From Carex sylvatica (Eukaryota > Streptophyta > Magnoliopsida > Poales > Cyperaceae): a stretch of 27,831 nucleotides of DNA. Of the stretch, positions 12,151-22,700 are shown piece after piece. The position numbers were made by a program, and so were the translations under genes. The notes beneath the pieces were generated by a model. The model saw nothing but the letters and a program-made list of their open reading frames with translations, was not told the DNA's origin and did not search any database. Where the stretch lies: the NCBI GenBank assembly GCA_964058845.1, contig CAXKVR010000338.1, forward strand, positions 1-27,831, written 5' to 3'. The first letter of the stretch is position 1. Every line of letters starts with the position of its first letter.

Positions 12151-14575
12151 ATTTACATTTTGATGGTAAGAAAAAATATTAAATATTAATCGAGTTTCAG
12201 AACATGAAGTTCGGATCCGTTTATATTTCTAGTCGGGAAAAAAAAATAAAAAAAGATGGTAATTTCAGTCCGGCCTTTATTTTGTTTTATAAAAAGATTG
12301 ATTTAGGATCAAATTTGAAAATCAAGGATTTCTTTAAACCGGACAATCAATCAAAGACTAGTACTTTTTTTTTCCTCGTTCATGTCAGAAAAGAGTAATT
12401 AAGGTCGAAATTTCATATTTTAGCCTTCTTATATACTAAAATTTATTTAATATTTTTAAAGGTTTAATTTAAAGTTTATATTCTTTTGAATTAAAAGTAA
12501 GGCAATGCTGATGGAAAATTGATACTGAGAATTTATTCAACAAGAACAACAAAAAAGATGATGCAGAACAAAATGGTACAAATACAAATAACTATTGAAG
12601 AAAGAATAAATTAAATCCAATTTAAGGGAAACAATGAGATGAAGAATTGTGTAAAACCAGATTTATTGGGATCGAAGTAGCCTTTGTACCAACAAAATGT
12701 TTTTCTTGTTATAGAAAAATATAACTAGTACCGTTATAAGAGCATCTATGTCTATGTAAGTATAATTTGTTTTCATTTTTTCTGTGTCACATCATGAATT
12801 TTAGTAAAAAAATTTGAAACAATATCTAGTCATCTACATTTCTGCATATCACCCCAGTAGGGATGGAGCTAGACTTTCAGACAATGGGAATCGAACATGA
12901 ATGAAAGTCAAGCATATAAAAATTTTATACTATGAATGAAAGTCAATCTCACACTATCCATAATATTTTAATTTAAACTAAATTCAAAATAGAGTCTAAA
13001 TATAAAAAAAATTTGCAAATGAATGGGGATCAATTGACCCCCATTCATTGACTATAGATTCGCCTCTACACCCCAGGTTTTGAATTGATAGATTCAGTCA
13101 GTATTAAAATCTATTTTCAATTTAAATTCTTTTAACTAACAATTAGTTATAATTGCTGATATAATGATTCGACTAAGAAGGTTTATAAATTTAGTAATTA
13201 TTTTCTATCCATTCGTATCAATGTTGTGTCAAATCAAAATTTGAAAATTAAGATGATATATTGAAAGTTAGGAAAAAATTTAGCAAAAAGCTTAGCAGGA
13301 TAAACGCGACAAAAAGAAAATTTTTTATTTTTGATATCCAGGTAGTGACTATCCAGGTGTACAGTAATAGATGTGATTACAACTTCAAAAGCTAAAAAAA
13401 AAAAATTAAATTAAATAAAATATACAATCTTTGATCTTAACGACTAAGCAGTGAAACTCTGCAGCACTTCAACTACATTTCAGTCTCTTCTTTGATATTC
13501 CCAAATAGTCATGGAGATTTTCATTGATAACATAAAATTATTCATTCGCTGCTTCTATACTTTCCAAAAAGAAAGATTTTAACACTGGAATCCAGAAGAA
13601 ACTAGATAAAAAATCAAGTCTATGATTACAGATGTCAGAAAAAAGAAAAGCTGAAAAAATATTGTTAAAATAATAATATTTTAAGACAGTACATGAGAGT
13701 GCAGATGAGGATTATATGCCGGCAATCAAGTTAACAAAGTGGTGTTAATTTGCATATTAATTAAAGAATCGCCAATTATTTATACTTAATATTAAGTAAT
13801 ATAGTGCTTGCTACATGCATCGGCTTGTGTCCCCATAAAGGCTATGCTTGAAAACTCGACTCACTATTTTGTGTTTTTGAGAATTTATGAATTTAAATAT
13901 GTACGTAATATATTTTTCTCTACTCAACTCTCCCAAATTTTATACAGTAAACCAAATATTTTTGCATCATATATATATATTTAATTATGGCAATGGATCT
14001 CTTAAAATATACTTCCGTTTCTATGTGCGCCTTCTCACTTGTACCTTGTAAGTGTTCTAAAAAAATTATATTTAAATTCGATACAAACATGATGCATATC
14101 TAGATGACATAATCAAAATAAAATTTAATAAATCGAACTTTTTGAAAAATAATACACTGAATCTGTACCGATATTTTGAACAATATTTATATTGTACACA
14201 GCTTTACATCTGATCGAGTTAGTGTTTTACTTAATTTCATATTAAAGAGTAATGTCGATCAGATATTTTTTGTCCTTTTGTAATCATTAATACCACTAGT
14301 GGTGGTTCAATTTTACGTTATACTTACTATTATTATTATTATTAATCGCTTTAATGGGGGGCCTGCTGCAGCCCTAACAAAATAATTGAGTTGTACTGCG
14401 TCTAAATAATGCTAAGTTGGTGTGCATGATTGAGGTTAAACTGTATGAAAAAAGGACCATTAAAGCGAGCAAAATTTTGTTCAAGGCAATTATGAGCACA
14501 CGTGCCTAAGCTTATGCTAGAGAGAGAATGACGCCAAAACTTTAATTGCAATGAGACAAAATGGGACGAAATCAT
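12151..14575. other. Gene-free AT-rich intergenic stretch
   Basis: No gene is supported. Around 12855-13075 the words GATGGAGCTAGAC and GATTCGCCTCTACACCCC bracket a sequence that looks like a decayed transposon, including the palindrome at 13021-13046. A short (TTA)n/(ATT)n run lies near 14325-14343. The open frames at 11983-12398 show biased, low-complexity translations and no family signal. Confidence 0.45.
13021..13046. repeat. 26-bp near-perfect palindrome
   Basis: The arms GAATGGGG and CCCCATTC flank the inner palindrome CAATTG, with only one mismatched pair (AT against AC). It sits in the 3' half of a probable transposon remnant and may be one of its ends. Confidence 0.6.
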
Positions 14576-14805
14576 TAGGCCATGTTTGATTGTGAAGTAA
14601 GAGGTGGAGTAAATCTCTTATTCTACGTTTCAAGAGTCAAGTGAGAAGTAAAATAAGAGTAAGAAGTGAGCTAAATCGGAATAACTTACTCCACCTAGAA
14701 AGATGGTTTAACTTACTCCACCAAATATGATTAACTTACTCCACCTTAGCTTGGAGTAAGTAATTTACTCTGGATTAAAGTTACTCCACAACCAAACATG
14801 ACCTA
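14576..14805. mobile_element. 230-bp MITE with TAGG(C/T)CATGTTTG ends
   Basis: The left end reads TAGGCCATGTTTGATTGTG and the complement of the right end reads TAGGTCATGTTTGGTTGTG, so the terminal inverted repeats are about 19 bases with two differences. Inside, ACTTACTCCACC occurs three times between about 14685 and 14745, with related GGAGTAA words on the other strand. There is no coding capacity. A target-site duplication could not be assigned. The termini recall hAT- or PIF-type MITEs; the superfamily is uncertain. Confidence 0.75.
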
Positions 14806-14911
14806 GGTTAGATAACGTTACCCCAGTCGGTGTCGTAACTCGTAAGAGTTTTTTGTATTCATATTCTTTGAAGATTATTTTATTTATATTTTATCTTTAT
14901 ATATTTAAGTA

Positions 14912-15327
14912 GAGGGTTCAAATGCCTCTATTTTTTGTGCCTCCATCGTGTCTCTATTTTTAAATACTTAAATAATTCAAAAAATAAATCTTAAAATTCA
15001 AATAAAATCGTCAGATGTGATCTATGTTATTTTCTCTATGCGCCCATAAAAATTTATCACATTTTGATTTTTCTTTTATGTGAATCAATGAGTTAAAAAA
15101 TCAACGTCTAGAAATTATCCACATTAGTATATATTTTTACAAGCTCAAGATGACAACCAAAATAAAGTTTAAATGCCATAATTTTTTATATGTGCATAGA
15201 TAAAATGATGTAGTTCATATCCAACGCTTTTATTTTGAATTTTAAGATTTTTTTTTTGAATTATTTGAGTATTTAAAAATAGAGACATGATGGAGGCACA
15301 AAAAATGGAGGCATTTGAACCCTCCTC
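14912..15327. mobile_element. Hairpin MITE with 9-bp target-site duplication (Mutator-like), about 110-bp strong arms
   Basis: The left arm begins GAGGGTTCAAATGCCTC and the complement of the right arm begins GAGGAGGGTTCAAATGCCTC. The left end lacks three bases. The arms match closely for about 110 bases (GTGCCTCCATC, GTCTCTATTTTTAAATACT, AAATAATTCAAAAAA) and more weakly to the centre. ATTTAAGTA flanks the element at 14903-14911 and 15328-15336. The end sequence and duplication size match the element at 4443-4797, but the interiors differ. Confidence 0.88.
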
Positions 15328-15336
15328 ATTTAAGTA

Positions 15337-15900
15337 TTGGATTTGTTAGTATTTTGTTTTTATTCATTAAAATTAACGGATGATGAATAAATAAGAGATA
15401 ATTATTTTATAAATTAATAATTCAAATTGTTAAATTCAAAAATATAATTAATAAATAATGTATTATTTTAAACACATTGCCTACCAAAAAAATATAATAT
15501 TGGTCCTATTACTTTTTAAAAAAAATACAATTTCTAATTATGTAATATTAATCTCGTCATAAATTACTAAACCAACTTATTTTGGTTTTCTGATGATACA
15601 TGTGCAACCAAACCAACATATTGCTGCTCGATTATCTTTCAGAAATCAAATCTTTAGAGCCTGTTCAACTAATTTTTTTTTTCTCACGTAAATAGTATTT
15701 TTCAGTTCAATTTCTATGCCTATGCTCATTCTCAATTGGAGGCCGAGCAGGCCTTATTCTTTTACCTGCTGCACGAATAGATGCAGCATAATGTTCACCA
15801 AAAATATCGGCTAAGTGTTAACTGTTGCCTAACAGCCCAAGTGTTCTTAAGCATAATTGGATGCACATGCGATAGATAATATAAATTTAGAGTAGAATTG
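15337..15900. other. AT-rich intergenic DNA, nothing recognised
   Basis: I see no gene, RNA or intact repeat. GAGCCTGTTCAACTAA (15657) and GAGGCCGAGCAGGCC (15739) look like possible ends of a small old element, but they do not pair convincingly. Confidence 0.35.
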
Positions 15901-16277
15901 GATGTTCTTAAGCTTATCAAATTTTTATGTGAAATTAAATTTAAAATTTATTGAATTAATTTTAAATGATGAATCTAAAACATTAAAACTCATCTACCTT
16001 ACAAATAATATGTCTACATATAAAAAAGTTTAACTTTCAAATTAATTTAGTATAAGTCAGGCGGTTAAATTTAAAAGGTTTATAAATTAATTATACATTC
16101 ATTTTTTAATGTGTTTTTACCACTTGACTTTATACAAAATTAATTCGAAGATTTAAGTTTTTTGAATGTAGACGCATAACTCATATGGGTTTCAACGATT
16201 TTAATTTGTCGTTTAAAATCAACTCAGTAAGTGTTAGAGCTAAGTTCACAAAAAGACTTACTGAACATAAGAACATC
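15901..16277. mobile_element. Fold-back MITE-like element, copy B
   Basis: A diverged relative of the element at 3921-4300. Ends are GATGTTCTTA (15901-15910) and TAAGAACATC (16268-16277), exact inverted repeats. Shared internal words include CATCTACCTTAC, CTTTATACAAAATTAATTCG, and AAGTTCACAAAAAGACTTACTGAAC. The arms pair over much of their length. There is no coding capacity and no clear target-site duplication. Confidence 0.65.
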
Positions 16278-16492
16278 CTAGTTCTACTCATAAATTTATG
16301 TAAATATGTATTCTAAAAAAAGTAAATACTTTCTAATTAGAATATTTTTGGAGAAATTTTGTCAAAATAAAATCAAAATATCAGTATAATTATATATTTA
16401 TTAAATATTATACGTCACAAATATCAAAGTTTTGAAAATTAAAGTCATTTATTGGATATACGGTGCATTTTCTTAAACATGCAGTACCTAAG

Positions 16493-16655
16493 GAGTACTC
16501 TCTTATTCCTCCATCGGAACAGTTCAAAACTAATTATACGGCTTTGATTACTTTTTTTTATTTTATATCAATATAACATATTAAAATAAATCAGATGTAA
16601 TTGAAGCCGTACGATCGATTTTGAACGGCTCGGATGGAGGAATAGGAGGGTGCTC
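16493..16655. mobile_element. 163-bp MITE with about 45-bp terminal inverted repeats
   Basis: The left end reads GAGTACTCTCTTATTCCTCC and the complement of the right end reads GAGCACCCTCCTATTCCTCC. The similarity continues through CATC(G/C)GA, (A/C)GTTCAAAA and TACGGCTT. The interior is AT-rich and non-coding. No duplication of the target site could be fixed. The inner CCGTACGATC word resembles interiors of the elements at the right end of the window. Confidence 0.75.
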
Positions 16656-17519
16656 ATTTTCTTAGAAAAAGGAGCAGATTTGAATCCGTTCACGCGGCTA
16701 TGATTTGAAATACTGCTATTAGAAATTGGCTACATGAGCAAGGATTGTTCGTACCGAGCTGGTCAGTGATGTGTCTTGAGTTTGACTTATAGAATTATGT
16801 TATTTAAGATTGAATAATGTCATTTGAAATTTGAAGATGGCAAGTATATTTTAGACAGTCAGTTTTATTAATTAACTAATTTTATAGAAGAATTGATTAA
16901 TTACGGATGCGATAAATAAATTTAACATGAATAAACAAAATACAAGAAGCAAGCAAACGAGAAAGAAAAAGAAAAGTGAAGTCAGAAAATCCCGTGGTGC
17001 TAGCCTGCTTAATTATGAGTTATGAACTTATGATCGATAATATTGAATTTCTTTTTCTTAACAATCATGAACTTGTAACCGTACAAAACACAGTGAATCC
17101 CGGAAAAGTAATACACAATATAAACCAGAATACCATATACTTCAATTATACTCTAATATTGTCATTATACATGCCTTAAGCTACCTTCATTTACTGTAGT
17201 GAGAAGAACCAAATTAGAATTTGAGTTGCAAAGCACAACTTCGAGCTTATATATTTAGCCATCAGATGATACGACATTAAAAAGTAAACTGGAAACAATG
17301 ACCCAGAACTATTATTAAAGCACGGATAAAATATATAATATACATGATATACATATCTAATTATCTATTTGAACTCCTCTCCTTTTATCTTACAATTGAA
17401 GCCACGAGCTAATAGACCTAAAACATACATGTTCGATCTGGTTTTTATCACAAAAAAAACATCAAATATCTTGTATTTTTATATAAAAAAGATAGAATAC
17501 ATCTAGAATTAAGTTACTG
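16656..17519. other. Intergenic DNA, nothing recognised
   Basis: AT-rich sequence without a supported gene. A short open frame from 16976 has no recognisable motif. Confidence 0.35.
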
Positions 17520-17566
17520 TGTTTGTTTGATTTTAATTTGTAGAAAATGAAGAAAATGGAGCAAAA

Positions 17567-17837
17567 TGCGGATGTACTGGCCCCTGATGCGGCCGCACTC
17601 ATTACTTAGACGAATTTGAAGAATTCAGCCTCCAACAGAAGAAAATTCGAGCTTAATGCGGACGCACGAACCCATGATGCGGCCGCACCTAGTACTTAGT
17701 CAATTTCAGAGAGCTTCATAACAACACAGAGGAGTGTGGATGCACTTAACCTTAGTGTGGACGCACTCAGTCTGCAGAAGTTAAAAAATAAAAGTTTGGA
17801 TCCCGTGCGGACGCAGTGAGGCCGCACTCTGGTCGCA
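17567..17837. repeat. Paired TGCGGNCGCAC motifs spaced 21 bp
   Basis: Four units each carry two copies of an 11-mer close to TGCGG(A/C)CGCAC. Copies start at 17567 and 17588, 17657 and 17678, 17735 and 17756, and 17806 and about 17828, with an extra copy at 17817. The spacing in each pair is 21, 21, 21 and 22 bases. Units start 90, 78 and 71 bases apart. Several copies contain the palindrome TGCGGCCGCA. This is a GC-rich island in AT-rich DNA. Confidence 0.85.
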
Positions 17838-17995
17838 TTCAGCCTAAAAACTGCCTTTTCGACGGTTTTTCTATTTTCGGCACTCCTAGCTACGTTCCAA
17901 GAGCCAAAATTAGAATGCATAATATAGGGAAACTTGTGGGACAGGTATTTAGTAACTCCCCACATCCATAGGCTCCAGAATGGACAGAACTTCGA

Positions 17996-18005
17996 CTATA
18001 AAAGG
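17996..18005 (+). promoter_or_regulatory. TATA box of the LTR-like segment
   Basis: CTATAAAAGG is a strong plant TATA box. It lies about 160 bases after the GC-rich motif array and is followed by a pyrimidine-rich stretch (TTTCTCTTTC at 18014). No protein-coding gene follows, so it more likely belongs to a retroelement LTR. Confidence 0.5.
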
Positions 18006-18484
18006 AGTAGAACTTTCTCTTTCAAGGCATATCTTCATCCATCCATACTTGGCAGAGATTTCTCATCTCTCAGAAGCAAATCAAATAAGAAGAAAGAAGT
18101 TCTCAACAAACGCAGGCAAGATTAAGGTTCTTTATTTAGAGAAGAGTGTAAATTATTTCTCTATTTAATTTCTCTTTGTTTTAATCTATCTTCGTAATAA
18201 ATTTTCTATTGAATACTTGCATCTCCATGAGAGAATAGTTTTTTTCTAGGAATTTAGGTCTTTTAGCATTAACTTGTTTAATTTTATCTTACTCAAATTT
18301 TAGTTTTTATTATGATTGTTTGATTTGTACTTGAATTGTAGTATCCCGCTTAAGTTCAATACAACCAAAGTAGATTTGGATCATATATGACCTAATTGTG
18401 AACACAAATACCTTAAAATTTGGATTAGAATTGACAAATTTGAAATCTAAACCGGAACTACATAAATTAGGATTAGGGTTTGAC

Positions 18485-18647
18485 GAAGGACTTAATCGTG
18501 AAGTCAAATCTCTAATTATGATCTCTTGAATTGAATTGAATATTGGTACGAAGGACTTAATCGCGAAGTACTGATATCTAAGGATAGGATAGACTGAAGA
18601 GAACTTCATGGTCTAGATAGTTAGAGTGAAGAACTTAATCGTGAAAT
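18485..18647. repeat. Three dispersed copies of GAAGGACTTAATCGYGAAGT
   Basis: The 20-mer occurs at 18485-18504, 18550-18569 and, with two changes, at 18628-18647. The spacing is 65 and 78 bases. It lies downstream of the LTR-like promoter and may be part of a retroelement leader. No function is known to me. Confidence 0.65.
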
Positions 18648-18909
18648 TCAAACTGTTTAAGCACGTTATTAACTCACAAAAGTGACACTTTTGACATCTT
18701 ATGTTAGAAACCTCGTCATATTAAACATGAATTTAAACGAACCGAGTAGATAAAACTAGCAAGAAATTGTAAACCAAATGCCTCTAGATTTTCAAATCTT
18801 GAAAGCAACCAAAACTCTCCTTTACTTTTCAATTTTAGTTTAATTGTTACAACTTCCTCTCTTTGAGTATTGAATCCGACAATTAAGAATTCCCCCAACT
18901 AACTTTTAC

Positions 18910-18953
18910 TTTATGAAATTAATCAATAGAGTTTATGAAATTAATCAATAGAG
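18910..18953. repeat. Perfect 22-bp tandem duplication
   Basis: A 22-base unit beginning TTTATGAAATTAATC and ending AATAGAG is present twice, end to end and without mismatch, indicating a recent duplication. Confidence 0.9.
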
Positions 18954-19744
18954 TTTAAGATCAGTATTTTCAGATATTCTCTTGAATCGATACCTCAAGT
19001 ATTATAGGAATTAGGTTATGCGCTTGCAATCGACTAATCTTTGAGTATTAGATTTATAAATTTAAAAGTACAAAGAGTATAAAAAAAAATCAGCCTAAAA
19101 CTCTATTCACAAAATACTCAACATGAGCCCACTGGCAAAGGTCAAAATTACAATGCAGTATGTGTACCATCTCTCAATCTAAACCACCATGAATTTTAAC
19201 CCGAGTATTACATTAGTGGTCTTTTGATTCTGCGATATTCCCATTTGATTGATAAAATATAGAATTCCTTATCTTTTCCATTAGGCAAAACACCACGCTT
19301 ACCTGTTGCTAAACTTAAGAATAGCATGGATATTCTCCACATACACCTTATACCAACAAAGCATTAGTATCACATGCCCTCTCAATAAAAGGGTAAGAAA
19401 AAAAAAAAAATCCAATCCTACAATTTCTCGGCCTTTTTCGCTACCTAAGCAAGGGAAAACAAACGAGGGGGGATTGCTTGGTCCTTTCAATAAGGAGAAG
19501 CAGCTCTGAGTGCTAAAATGCGGCCTTACGGAAGCCGGGATGAGGGTGTGACAAGTGATGATTTTCTGAGATTTACAAGGACATCTGAGTATCACTGTAC
19601 GAGAAGCATATATCTTTTTTTTTTTGAGAACCAGGTAGCAGCTAAACGAGAAGTATATATCATATGCTGCTATTTGAGTGTCTCAAGGAACATATTCAGA
19701 ATTTATAAAGTTCAAAAGACCAAAAATGCAATTTCTCCAAAGAA
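18954..19744. other. 3' flank of the LRR receptor-like gene
   Basis: No gene is supported. The part next to 19745 is presumably the 3' UTR of the minus-strand receptor gene. Between about 19380 and 19625 there is a GC-richer stretch bracketed by an A run and a T run; it may be a transposon fragment, but no ends or protein similarity could be shown. Confidence 0.4.
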
Positions 19745-22700
19745 TCATGCTTGTGAATTGACTTCTGACTTCATGTCCCCATCAGCAGCTCCTTGGACCT
19801 GTGCTGCGTATTGCAAGTTCCAGAGCACCTCTTCCACAGAAGGCCGAGAAGAAGCTTCTAGAGACAAGCACTTGGCTACTATGGATATTACTATGGACAG
19901 AGATTCTTGTGAACAGGTGGCGAGCACTATCGGGTCTAGTACCTGATCTGCATCTTCATTCTCACTTAGCGACGTAATCTGAAATTTGGGAATTTCTCTT
20001 TTAGCTTCATTTAGTTATACCCTTTTGTGCAGACTGCCTTGCGAGTGTCCACTTGCAAAACTAAGGCTACTGAGGTTTCAAGTGGACCTTACAACAGAGG
20101 GTGGATTTAGTAATTTTTCAGCCAAGAGTTGATATGTAATTGGTTTTTGTGGAATAATATACAGCAAGCTTTTGGTTGATATCAGTTCACTATAGGATCA
20201 ACTGGTCATTCCCACTAAGCTATCTCAGCTGACCACTAAGCTATCTGATCTGACCAAAATTTAGATAGCTTTTGCTTATTTTACCTTGTTACTTCTCTGT
20301 TTCTAGTTATATGATTACGATGTCTAGTCACACAATTGAGGTAAAGCAGAAATACCCTGATGACGGTAATACTTTCCCTACATATATTACTATGAGAACG
20401 GAAATTTAGTGATATCAGAGAAATATCATACCAAAAGGTCTAGATTTGAAAGCTCCCCTCTTCCAAACCTAGGTCCTGTTAGAACTTCAAGTATTATGAG
20501 ACCAAATGAGTAGACATCATCATCATACAAATTTCTTGCGATCCTACACAAACAAGAAGGATCAGATATTCAACAATGAAAATGAATTTATATTTTCTTC
20601 ATGGTGCTACAAAAAAGTACATATTGTTTTGTCATGGTGAGAAATTTACACGAGAGAAACATAGGTATTAAATAGATGTTTAGTAAACTTGTGTTATAGG
20701 AACTCACTCCATTGAAGAATTGGTTTGAATTGGTTGATCCTCCCCCTTTGCCTGAAATTATACAGATTATTCTAGGATTAAAACAAAAAGAATCAAGCTA
20801 TACTGAAAGGAAAATGCTCAAACTTTCATTATACTGAAAGGAAAATGCTTACACCTCTATCTATTCCTACGAAAATGCCCAAACTAAACAGAGGAAGTCA
20901 ATAAGAAACATGACATCTTGGGCATTTTTGAAGAAAATATTGAAAATATAGAATGTGAGAATATTATTTTGTATGGCACTGAAGACACTCATCACTTCCA
21001 GGGTCATATGGGTCTTTTGGTATATTCTTTTATTTGTGAAAATAAATTTCCCAAATGGCTACCAATACTAACCTGTCGTTTGTATATCTCTTCAGTAATT
21101 ATGGATAAACCATAATCGCTTAATTTTGCAACAAAGTGTTCATCTAGCAACACACTGTTCGTCTTCAGCCTGTTGTTAGCAGATCCAGGTATTATACCAG
21201 TATGTAGGAAATGCACTGCCTTCGCAATACCAATAAGGACTTGTAACCGATCTGGCCACTTGATAACTTTCTCCAAGCTACTTTCTAGAAGAAAATAAAA
21301 GGAAAAAATCAATACAATTTGTTTGCATTATATAGTGCCAAACAGACAATTATCCAACCTTCTCCCTCAGTTAGCATTTAGAGCAGCAAACAATCCCCAT
21401 TAAACCCAGTTGTGCAATTGAGCCAATAAATAACCCTACACATCATTGATATACCTTCAGATGTGCAATGCCAAAAGAATGAATTATTGGTACATGATGT
21501 ACTTGCTGGTACCAGGCCTGGCTTGTGCTTTGCCAGACCCATTAGCCCAAAAGGTATATTTAAGCCACAATCTTAGAATCACCCAAATCTATGCAATTAA
21601 ATAACAATGTGATAACACTTATAGTGCAAGCCTTAATCAAGACAGTTGGCTTAATTAAACACCGATTCCGACAACTAGAAACAAAATTTAAACCAGGTCT
21701 GCCATTTAAGTAGCTCTTTGCCCAAAAGTGCCATCCTATAACCCAAATTTTCTCTCAATTTAATCGTAGCTACAGGCAACTTGAGACTTAAGTTTGACCC
21801 AATGCCTCTAGTTGTGTAACTGACTATCTACCCAACCATCAGTTCTCAAATCCTTTTTGTATCCTGCACCATACCTGAAAGATAGGAACAAAGAGTTCCG
21901 CTAGGCACATATTCGTAAACAAGAAAAACACGGCTGACATCAGTATCATCAGCTGCACCATCGATGCAGTGTCCCAAGAGACAAACCAAATTTGGGTGGC
22001 GGAGCTTTGCGAGTAGATCCAGACGCAGTTTCAGGTTCCGGATTGAATACCTCTTGTACAGAGCCAAGCACCTTATGGCAACATACGTCCCGTTCTCTAA
22101 TCTCCCCTTGTACAGCTGCAATTTTGCAATATTTTAATAAAGGGACTCTTTTGGTTGGAAAGCATAATACAGAGTTTAGTACGGAAGGAAGGAAAGGGAA
22201 CAGAATGGAGAGTAGTAGAAAAAGAGAAAAGTACACTCCAATTTTGGTTGAAAAGAAAAAAACATAGCTAAGGTAGTTTCGCACCATTCATGGACCAACC
22301 ACTAAAACAGAAAAGGAGTTATGCAAGGAAAGATGCATTCCCTATAATCTAAGCAGCAGCTATAAGCTAACAAAAGCACCAATAACTGTACCAGTTAACA
22401 TGTCAAGAAAATACAAAAATTAAATGTTGCAGACAACCATAATGGTAAGGGGCATATTGCCGGCACAAAGATGAGTTAAGGCTATACTCCACAAAAAAAA
22501 AAATTAGAATTAGAGAGGGAGCAGAGGGAATGAATGTTAGGGGAGGAGAGGGAAGCAGCAGAGGGGAGGTAAGGGTGACAAAATTTAGTCACCTCCTCTA
22601 CACCCCAATTTGTAGGAGACAAAAAATGCTCATTTGGATAGTAGAGGAGGTGAAATCTTCTCCGTCCCTCCCTTTTCATGATATTATGGAGCAAGTTACT

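Larger units (their letters stand above)
17520..18300 (+). mobile_element. LTR-like segment (possible solo or truncated LTR)
   Basis: The segment has an LTR-like order of signals on the plus strand: a possible TG start at 17520, a GC-rich repeat array (17567-17837), a TATA box CTATAAAAGG (17996-18005) and AATAAA (18196-18201) about 200 bases later. No gag or pol reading frame, no clear primer-binding site and no second LTR are seen in the window. It could be a solo LTR, a very short LTR element, or the remains of a Ty3-type element. The right boundary is not determined. Confidence 0.4.

Noticed and set aside
16465..16668. CATTTTCTTA on both sides of the element at 16493-16655 as a 10-bp target duplication
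   Set aside because: The left copy is about 20 bases away from the end of the inverted repeat, so it does not fit as a target-site duplication.
19518..19946. 142-codon plus-strand open frame
   Set aside because: It overlaps the last receptor exon in antisense and has no recognisable domain.
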